Below are positions 57,992 through 64,000 of a stretch of 64,000 nt of DNA, in pieces. The notes under the pieces were generated by a model. It saw only the letters and a program-made list of their open reading frames with translations, searched no databases and was not told where the DNA came from. Position 1 is the stretch's first letter. Each line of letters begins with the position of its first letter. The position numbers were made by a program, and so were the translations under genes. The stretch comes from Pseudoalteromonas flavipulchra NCIMB 2033 = ATCC BAA-314. Its GTDB lineage: Bacteria > Pseudomonadota > Gammaproteobacteria > Enterobacterales > Alteromonadaceae. Where the stretch lies: positions 124,001 to 188,000 of the forward strand of contig JWIH01000011.1 in the NCBI GenBank assembly GCA_000814665.1, in the 5' to 3' direction.

Positions 57992-59362
57992 TTAACCAAC
58001 TAACCATTTTGCCATAAAGACGATAACAGGTAAGGTAATAAGCGTTCTTAAAATAAATATTAGGAATAGCTCCCACAAGTTCACTGGGATTTTACTACCA
58101 AGCAATAATGCCCCAACTTCAGACATATAAATTAACTGGGTAACACTCATTGCGGCAACGATAAATCTGGTGGTATCACTTTCAATAGAGCCTGCAGCAA
58201 GGATTGACGGAATAAACATATCAGCAAAGCCGACAACGATTGTCTGTGCTGCTTTTTCGGCTTCTGCCACATTGAGTAGCTCGAGGTAAGGAACGAAAGG
58301 TGTACCTAAATATTGAAATACAGAGGTGTATTCCGCGATGATCAGGGCAAAAGTACCAACTGCCATAACCACGGGAAGTACAGCAAACACCATATCTAAC
58401 GCATTATGCAGGCCTTCTTCTAATGTACCTTTAAGCCCTGGTGCCGTTTTTGCCTTAGCAAGTGCAATATCCAAAGAATGACCTAATAGGCCTTTTCCTT
58501 CTGGTACCGCTTCTGAATCCTGATTGTGATCACTACCATCTACATAGATATCCTTTTTGAACCTTAGCGGTGGTAAGCGCGGCACTATGATCGCTGCAAC
58601 AAAGCCAGCTGCACATACGGTGAGGTAAAAAGGAGCAAACAGGTGTTCGAGTTTAACTTGACCAATCACAACTAAACAGAAAGTAATGGAAACCGCAGAG
58701 AATGTGGTGCCGATAATAGCCGCTTCTCGTTGTGTATAGTGCTTATCCTCATATTGGCGAGCAGTCATCAAGATACCTACGCTGCCGTCGCCAAGCCAAG
58801 AAGCAACACAGTTTACCGCGCTACGACCAGGCACACCGAATAGCGGGCGCATCACTTTGGTCAAGAGTGTGCCAACCATCTCAAGCAGACCAAAGTTAAG
58901 TAGTAATGGCAGTAACAAGCCGGCAAGAATAAAGACAGAAAAGAGTACAGGTAACAAGTCATTTAGCACTAATGCTCCTGTGTTTTCTGAATGGATCGCT
59001 TCTGGACCAACACCATTGAAGGTAAGCACAATAAACACCATGCCAACTAGTCGGGTTATCAACCAAACCCAGCTAACGTCAAATAAGTGCTTTATTATGG
59101 TTATTTTTAATAGCGCTTGGGGTCTTAGGAGCTTCATCACCAAACTCATGATCCCGGTAATACATACTATTGCGACAATCATGTCTTTAATAAAAGGAGC
59201 GACTTGCGCTTGTAACCATTTCGCCATAACAGCGATTGGGATAGTCATTGCTTCCCCCACCGCCACTGGCGTCATAAATAAAAAGATACCAATCAATGAC
59301 GGTACGATAAACGCAAACCACGTTTGTAAGGTGGAGCGTGGTGTCATAGTGCTCTCTGTCAT
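57992..59362 (-). CDS. YjiH family membrane transporter
   Basis: This 456-residue integral membrane protein of the YjiH (nucleoside-recognition/Gate) family has about ten helices. Recognisable segments are LPVLFSVFILAGLLLPLLLNFGLLEM, SWLGDGSVGILMTARQYEDKHYTQREA and VGFADMFIPSILAAG. Substrate is unknown; relatives are suggested to move nucleosides or other small solutes. The gene is separated from bamC by a terminator. Confidence 0.85.
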   Translation of the reverse strand: MTESTMTPRSTLQTWFAFIVPSLIGIFLFMTPVAVGEAMTIPIAVMAKWLQAQVAPFIKDMIVAIVCITGIMSLVMKLLRPQALLKITIIKHLFDVSWVWLITRLVGMVFIVLTFNGVGPEAIHSENTGALVLNDLLPVLFSVFILAGLLLPLLLNFGLLEMVGTLLTKVMRPLFGVPGRSAVNCVASWLGDGSVGILMTARQYEDKHYTQREAAIIGTTFSAVSITFCLVVIGQVKLEHLFAPFYLTVCAAGFVAAIIVPRLPPLRFKKDIYVDGSDHNQDSEAVPEGKGLLGHSLDIALAKAKTAPGLKGTLEEGLHNALDMVFAVLPVVMAVGTFALIIAEYTSVFQYLGTPFVPYLELLNVAEAEKAAQTIVVGFADMFIPSILAAGSIESDTTRFIVAAMSVTQLIYMSEVGALLLGSKIPVNLWELFLIFILRTLITLPVIVFMAKWLVG

Positions 59363-59380
59363 TTTTTACTTCCACAAAAA

Positions 59381-59405
59381 CAAAGAAAAGAGCCGAAGCT
59401 CTTTT
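59381..59405 (-). terminator. Terminator of bamC
   Basis: On the minus strand AAAAGAGC-ttcg-GCTCTTTT has a stable UUCG loop and is followed by CTTTG, 23 bp past the bamC stop. Confidence 0.88.
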
Positions 59406-59427
59406 CGTTTTTAAATTATTATATTTA

Positions 59428-60486
59428 TTAGATTGTTAGACCTTTTTGCCTAAGCAAAGTGATCAAGGCTTGATGCAGATTATTCATGGTGTTTGCATCA
59501 AGTACGTTACCTTCGCTATCCTTCCAGGTAATTGAAGTACGCGTATCCTGCGCTTGAGCGATCTTTATCGTGTAATCACCATTGTCAATTGGCAACACAA
59601 CCGCTTCTTCACCCCAAATAGAGTCCCAAACGCTGCTTTCAGGCGCTTCATAACGGACCAAAACTTCCTGCTTTTCTCTATCAACACGAACAACCGTAAA
59701 GTTACTTCTTTCTAGGAAGTTTGAGAAGCGATCAAGCACCGCTTCTTGACCTTTTTCTGTCAGTAGCGCCGAATCACCATTCTTGTCAAACCCAAGTTCA
59801 AGTGCCAGTACACCTTGGCGCTTACGCATTTCAACTTGCAGTAGACGATATTGATAGTCAAATTCTGAAACGACTTCGTTCAGTGCCCGAACTTCGAGGT
59901 GATTTTTCTGAAGCGCAGTTAACTCACCATCGCCTTGATAATCTACTAATTCCGCTCGAATTGACGCCGTACGCTGATGTTCTTTTTGCTCGACAGTAAA
60001 CTTAAACTTTTGCTTAGATGGTTCTGCCGCTTCTTCCCAAAACCAGCCGTCTTTTGGCTTGATCAGTGAATACCAAGATGTGGTCACCGAGCCTTGCGCC
60101 TTGTTATCGCTTTCAAGTCCGGCATTATGCATCGCCACAACGCCATCCACAGCACGCCAAATAAATGCCGGTAAATCTTCTATACCGTCATTCTTATCAA
60201 AAAAGATCCTTGCAGCTTCTTCGCCCTGCTCTACCCAACTACCTTGCGCAACTGTTAATACCTGTTGCGGTGCACGGTAACTTACCGGTTCAGCTGTATT
60301 TTCATATTGGCCGACTGGCATAGCAAATTCTGGGTCTCGATAAGGCTGAGCTAAGCCCTCAGGGGCTTTCACCGGTGCATTTGCACGATAATTTCTTTCA
60401 TGATGTGCATCATTTGTAAAAATACTACAGCCGCTTAGACTAACGGCAATTCCAAGAACCAGTGATTTTGGGATCCAATACTGCAC
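59428..60486 (-). CDS. bamC: Outer membrane protein assembly factor BamC
   Basis: This 352-residue lipoprotein (LSGC, lipid-anchored Cys near residue 20) of the Bam beta-barrel assembly complex has an unstructured N-terminus with the BamD-binding stretch (APEGLAQPYRDPEFAMP) and two helix-grip domains. In E. coli it sits next to dapA; here no dapA lies upstream, only a 300-bp gap to the divergent gcvR gene. Confidence 0.92.
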   Translation of the reverse strand: MQYWIPKSLVLGIAVSLSGCSIFTNDAHHERNYRANAPVKAPEGLAQPYRDPEFAMPVGQYENTAEPVSYRAPQQVLTVAQGSWVEQGEEAARIFFDKNDGIEDLPAFIWRAVDGVVAMHNAGLESDNKAQGSVTTSWYSLIKPKDGWFWEEAAEPSKQKFKFTVEQKEHQRTASIRAELVDYQGDGELTALQKNHLEVRALNEVVSEFDYQYRLLQVEMRKRQGVLALELGFDKNGDSALLTEKGQEAVLDRFSNFLERSNFTVVRVDREKQEVLVRYEAPESSVWDSIWGEEAVVLPIDNGDYTIKIAQAQDTRTSITWKDSEGNVLDANTMNNLHQALITLLRQKGLTI

Positions 60487-60818
60487 TCATTTACTCCTTA
60501 GCAAACCCTATTATTATTCGAATCAAAGTTATGATTTAGGATTGCCGAATTGGTTCACACAAAGTTGCCAAAAATTGACAATCTCTGAATTAATAACGCT
60601 ATGCTATCAAATATTCCACGTACCATATCGGGAACACGTATCTCATAGCCAAAATTTTGCCTTATGTTACTTGTCATACATTAGAAAAACAAGCAACCAT
60701 GCCGCGCAACCCTAATTCTATTTTTTATTACAACGCGCTAGCGCTAAAACTCAGATATGGTAGTATTTCGCGTTAACTATTAACCTTGAGCGCATTACGT
60801 GAAATCAGAGGTTCCAAA
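60487..60818. other. bamC-gcvR divergent gap, no dapA
   Basis: This gap contains no dapA remnant that I can see, although dapA occupies this place in E. coli. It presumably holds both promoters; I see no strong repeat or hairpin. Confidence 0.6.
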
Positions 60819-61352
60819 ATGACCATGCATGCAAACCATCAACTTGTCTTAACCGCAATAGGAGAAGACAGATCTGGTATTGTTGGCGAATTGACACAGC
60901 TTGTGAGTGACTGCAACTGTAATATTATCGACAGTCGTATCGCAATATTGGGAAATGAATTTACCTTTATTATGTTGCTAGCCGGTGACATGGCGTCTAT
61001 TAGTCGTGTAGAACATACCTTACCAGCAAAAGGGATGGAACTCGGTCTCTTAACCATGATGAAACGCACGTCGAGCCATCAGCAAGGCGAATACAGTGCA
61101 GGTTATACTTTGGAATATGAAGGACTAGATACTCCCGGTACACTCAGCAAAGTAACGCGCTATTTTGCAGCACAAGGAGTGAATATTTGTTCACTAAAGT
61201 CAGATACTTTTGAGCAAGAAGACGAGCTACATATGCGCTGCGAGCTTGAGTTTAATATTCCAGTGGATGTGGATATTGATAACTTTAAAGTTCAGTTCGA
61301 AGATCTTTCACACTCCTTAAACGTAGACTATATATTCAGACGCATTCGCTAA
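60819..61352 (+). CDS. gcvR: Glycine cleavage system regulator GcvR
   Basis: This 177-residue protein has two ACT domains: residues about 8-75 (LVLTAIGEDRSGIVGELTQLV) and about 90-170 (YEGLDTPGTLSKVTRYFAAQGVNICSL). GcvR binds GcvA and represses glycine cleavage genes in response to glycine. The ATG at 60819 follows an AGAGG site, so the frame open from 60786 is longer than the gene. It is followed 9 bp later by bcp, as in E. coli. Confidence 0.93.
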   Translation: MTMHANHQLVLTAIGEDRSGIVGELTQLVSDCNCNIIDSRIAILGNEFTFIMLLAGDMASISRVEHTLPAKGMELGLLTMMKRTSSHQQGEYSAGYTLEYEGLDTPGTLSKVTRYFAAQGVNICSLKSDTFEQEDELHMRCELEFNIPVDVDIDNFKVQFEDLSHSLNVDYIFRRIR

Positions 61353-61361
61353 GGATTTACT

Positions 61362-61835
61362 ATGAATACTTTGAAAGTTGGTGATAAAGCACCATTATTC
61401 TCACTGCAAAACCAAAACGACGAGACTGTTGAGCTTGCTACTTTATTAAAGTCACATCAAGTTTTAGTCTATTTTTATCCTAAAGCATTGACCCCAGGCT
61501 GTACCGTTCAGGCTGAAAATCTGCGTGACCACAAAGCTGAACTGGCTGAATTAAACACCGTAGCCGTTGGCATTAGTCCAGATCCTGTGAAAAAGTTAAA
61601 GAACTTTGAAAACAAAAAAGAACTCAACTTTGACTTACTCTCGGATGAAGACCACGCGGTAGCCGATGAGTTTGGTGTGTGGGGATTAAAGAAATTTATG
61701 GGTAAAGAATATGACGGCATTCATCGCCTATCTTTCTTAGTCGGTCAAGACGGCACCATCAAGAACGTGTTCAATAAGTTTAAAACCAAAGATCACCATG
61801 AAGTCGTGATTAACCACTTAAAAGAACAAGCTTAA
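61362..61835 (+). CDS. bcp: Thioredoxin-dependent peroxiredoxin Bcp, single-cysteine form
   Basis: This 157-residue peroxiredoxin of the Bcp/PrxQ type has the peroxidatic Cys47 in YPKALTPGCTVQAENLRD. E. coli Bcp has a second cysteine five residues later (TPGCTVQAC); here that position is Glu and the protein has no other cysteine, so it is a 1-Cys form. It is coupled to gcvR (9-bp gap). Confidence 0.93.
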   Translation: MNTLKVGDKAPLFSLQNQNDETVELATLLKSHQVLVYFYPKALTPGCTVQAENLRDHKAELAELNTVAVGISPDPVKKLKNFENKKELNFDLLSDEDHAVADEFGVWGLKKFMGKEYDGIHRLSFLVGQDGTIKNVFNKFKTKDHHEVVINHLKEQA

Positions 61836-61873
61836 AGTGACCCCTTAAACCGTATTTACGTATCTTTAAGAAA

Positions 61874-61902
61874 TAAAAAACGGAGCAAATGCTCCGTTTT
61901 TT
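61874..61902. terminator. Bidirectional terminator, bcp / putP
   Basis: ACGGAGC-aaat-GCTCCGT is flanked by A-runs and T-runs, so it serves both convergent genes. Confidence 0.92.
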
Positions 61903-61919
61903 ATTCACTTCAACCGGCT

Positions 61920-63401
61920 TTAATCAAGCGCGTTTTCTACTTTATTAAATAAGGTAGTGATCTCTTTACTTGGCTCCTTGGTCAGAAGGCTGACAGCAAA
62001 GATAGCGATAGTCGCAACAATAAACCCTGGAACAATTTCATATAATGTCGCGCTAAGCGGCTCACCATTATAAGTAAACGGACCATAGATCCATACCAAC
62101 ACAGTCACCGCGCCAGATACCATACCAGCAAGCGCGCCAGCAAAGTTCATGCGAGACCAGAATAAGCTTATCAGCACCAGTGGGCCAAATGCTGCACCAA
62201 AACCAGCCCAAGCATTACTTACAAGATCTAGAATCGAGCTATCTCTGTCATACGCAAGATAAATGGCAGCAAGCGCTACAACCAGCACACTAGCACGACC
62301 AACAAGCACCAGCTCTTTATCCGAAGCATTCTTATTCAAGAATATCTTATAAAAGTCTTCAGTTAACGAACTTGAACTCACTAACAATTGCGAAGAAATA
62401 GTACTCATAATTGCGGCAAGAATAGCTGCCAGTAAAAAACCTGCAATCAATGGATGGAACAATAGCTGAGATAAAATCAAGAAAATGGTCTCGGCATCAT
62501 CCACAACAAGCCCATGTTCATGTGCGTAAGCTGCACCAAACAAACCAGTGCCCACAGCACCGAGAGCTGCAACTATCATCCAGCTCATCCCTATGCGACG
62601 CGCTGTCGGCATGTCTTTCACACTTCGAACAGACATAAAGCGCACGATAATATGAGGTTGACCAAAGTAGCCAAGACCCCAAGACATTGCTGAAATAATA
62701 CCTATTGCACCAGCCGAACCAACCCAAGTTAACATCGTTGGGTTTAACTCATTTAGTGTTTGAGATAGCGGATTATCGAGCAGTGAGAAGGTAACTAAAG
62801 GCACTAAAATCAAAGCGATAAACATAATACAACCTTGTACAAAGTCGGTCAGACTTACCGCTAAAAAGCCGCCAAATAAAGTATAAAGCACAACAACTCC
62901 GGTGGTGATGTATAAACCACTCTCATAGCTCATGCCAAATGAACTTTCAAACAGCTTACCACCAGCAACCACACCAGAGGAGGTATATAGGGTGAAGAAA
63001 ACAATGATCACTAACGCTGAGACTATTCTTAGCGCGTTTCCTTTATCTTCAAAACGATTTGCAAAATAGTCAGGAATGGTTATCGCATCATTTGCATACT
63101 CTGTGTAAACACGCAGGCGTGGTGCAACCAATAAATAGTTAAGCCAAGCACCAATCACAAGACCTATTGCAATCCATGTACTGCTAAAACCATACAGGAA
63201 CATGGCACCCGGCAGACCCATTAAGATCCAACCACTCATGTCGGATGCGCCCGCTGAAAGCGCCGCTACACTTGGTGGTAAGCTACGACCGCCCAACATG
63301 TAGCCTGACACATCACTGGTCGACTTTTTATATGCGTATAACCCAATTCCCAACATCGCAATAAAATACAATGCGAGAGAGATTATCGTACCTATCTCCA
63401 A
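61920..63401 (-). CDS. putP: Sodium/proline symporter PutP
   Basis: This 493-residue sodium:solute symporter has about 13 helices, full length for the family. PutP features include GGRSLPPSVAALSAGASDMSGW (substrate and sodium site), YFGQPHIIVRFMSV and LLVSSSSLTEDFYK. It imports proline across the inner membrane. No putA lies nearby in this window. It is convergent with bcp. Confidence 0.94.
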   Translation of the reverse strand: MEIGTIISLALYFIAMLGIGLYAYKKSTSDVSGYMLGGRSLPPSVAALSAGASDMSGWILMGLPGAMFLYGFSSTWIAIGLVIGAWLNYLLVAPRLRVYTEYANDAITIPDYFANRFEDKGNALRIVSALVIIVFFTLYTSSGVVAGGKLFESSFGMSYESGLYITTGVVVLYTLFGGFLAVSLTDFVQGCIMFIALILVPLVTFSLLDNPLSQTLNELNPTMLTWVGSAGAIGIISAMSWGLGYFGQPHIIVRFMSVRSVKDMPTARRIGMSWMIVAALGAVGTGLFGAAYAHEHGLVVDDAETIFLILSQLLFHPLIAGFLLAAILAAIMSTISSQLLVSSSSLTEDFYKIFLNKNASDKELVLVGRASVLVVALAAIYLAYDRDSSILDLVSNAWAGFGAAFGPLVLISLFWSRMNFAGALAGMVSGAVTVLVWIYGPFTYNGEPLSATLYEIVPGFIVATIAIFAVSLLTKEPSKEITTLFNKVENALD

Positions 63402-63718
63402 ATTAGCCTCCTAATTGTTAGTTGGGCTCTTCTCCAAATGTGAGCTTTTTCTATCACTTAATTATTCGATTTCTAACTCACTTTGAATAAAAGCCAAAAA
63501 CATAAAGGACCCACTATAACATGCACAAACCATACACCCAACCACCTGCGACCATTGATCAAAACAGTATTTTATTCGTACCTAATTCAACTGGTTAATT
63601 ATCATTCAGCCTATGTTCTGTATTTACCCATATTCTGTAAACTCAATTTCCCAGCGTGACCTGATTGCACTTTTACCTTATATTAAAGCCAATAGCATTT
63701 GTTTGGACGGTAGTATCT
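63402..63718. other. putP upstream gap
   Basis: This is the divergent gap between putP and the EAL/HDOD-like gene. I see no gene or strong motif. Confidence 0.5.
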
Positions 63719-64000
63719 ATGTACTTTTACGCGGCTCGTCAGCCAATTTTTGATGTCCAAAGGGAATTGATTGGATACGAACTTTTATTTCGTGATGGCC
63801 TAAATAATGTATTTCCCGAAATTGACGGTGATGAAGCAACAAGTCGCTTGGTTGAAGGCAGCCAGTTTACCTTTGGTCTTGATGACCTCACAAATCAACG
63901 CCCTGCTTACATTAACTTCACCCTAGAGACGCTGGCAAAAGGCTATGTGCAAATGTTGGCGCCAGAACAAGTCGTCGTCGAAATATTAGAAACGGTACAA
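63719..64000 (+). CDS. EAL/HDOD domain protein, 5' part (cut by right edge)
   Basis: Ninety-four codons are visible, starting MYFYAARQPIFDVQRELIGYELLFRD and running open to the edge. The YELLFR motif replaces the EALxR of catalytic phosphodiesterases, and PAYINFTLETL with VVEILE follows, as in YuxH/CdgJ-type EAL-HDOD proteins, which are usually catalytically inactive signalling proteins. An SD-like GGACGG precedes the ATG. The C-terminal HDOD part would lie outside the window. Confidence 0.8.
   Translation, partial: MYFYAARQPIFDVQRELIGYELLFRDGLNNVFPEIDGDEATSRLVEGSQFTFGLDDLTNQRPAYINFTLETLAKGYVQMLAPEQVVVEILETVQ

Overview
The window looks like chromosomal DNA of a marine gammaproteobacterium of the order Alteromonadales, most likely Pseudoalteromonas. 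This is inferred from moderately low GC, from conserved gammaproteobacterial neighbourhoods (gltBD, prkA-yeaH-ycgB, apt-dnaX-ybaB and recR-htpG, bamC/gcvR-bcp), and from a six-gene TonB2-type operon, leucine dehydrogenase and secreted lipoprotein proteases. I saw no rRNA, tRNA, CRISPR array or prophage. Most of the window is core genome with small accessory inserts.

Layout. 0-4 kb: the tail of an unknown gene, recN under two SOS boxes, an MBL-fold hydrolase, a DUF1801 protein and a repeat-like tract. 4-12 kb: gltBD with a dense regulatory region (ArgR-like boxes and ACGT-type palindromes), grxD, and sodB behind an IscR-like site. 12-17 kb: the prkA-yeaH-ycgB stress operon. 17-21 kb: small membrane proteins and a response-regulator/diguanylate-cyclase pair. 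21-35 kb: an exported Tpx, htpG-recR, then about 7 kb of inserted genes (M13 peptidase, rhomboid, DUF3592, a broken amidohydrolase), then ybaB-dnaX-apt. This is the classic apt-dnaX-ybaB-recR-htpG cluster split in two.

35-38 kb holds the most interesting system: an HvfABC-type operon. It encodes a secreted peptide precursor made of eight tandem 17-residue units (16 EGKCG motifs), a DUF692/MNIO multinuclear-iron oxidase and a DUF2063 partner. Known relatives make copper-binding, oxazolone/thioamide-modified RiPPs. The usual DoxX-type fourth gene is absent; a 39-residue membrane peptide lies downstream.

38-46 kb: dusC, a DksA-like zinc protein, a short DUF885-like lipoprotein, and the TonB2 operon (DUF3450, two ExbB-type proteins, ExbD, TonB, TPR). 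46-54 kb: a CAT-like acetyltransferase, leucine dehydrogenase, class I fumarase, pabB-nudL and sdaA. Leucine dehydrogenase and gltBD share an upstream palindrome, which suggests coordinated branched-chain amino acid and glutamate metabolism. 54-57 kb: a kexin-like S8 protease followed by a small exported protein, resembling the Aeromonas ASP protease/ORF2 chaperone pair. 57-64 kb: a decayed IS5-like transposase, a YjiH transporter, bamC, gcvR-bcp (dapA missing from its usual place), putP, and the start of an EAL/HDOD-type gene cut by the right edge.

Two interspersed palindromic elements (27.6 and 35.1 kb) share a core in which a central hairpin keeps its pairing while its sequence changes. 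The dnaX gene carries an A-AAA-AAG slippery site with a nearby stop in the -1 frame, predicting a short gamma subunit.
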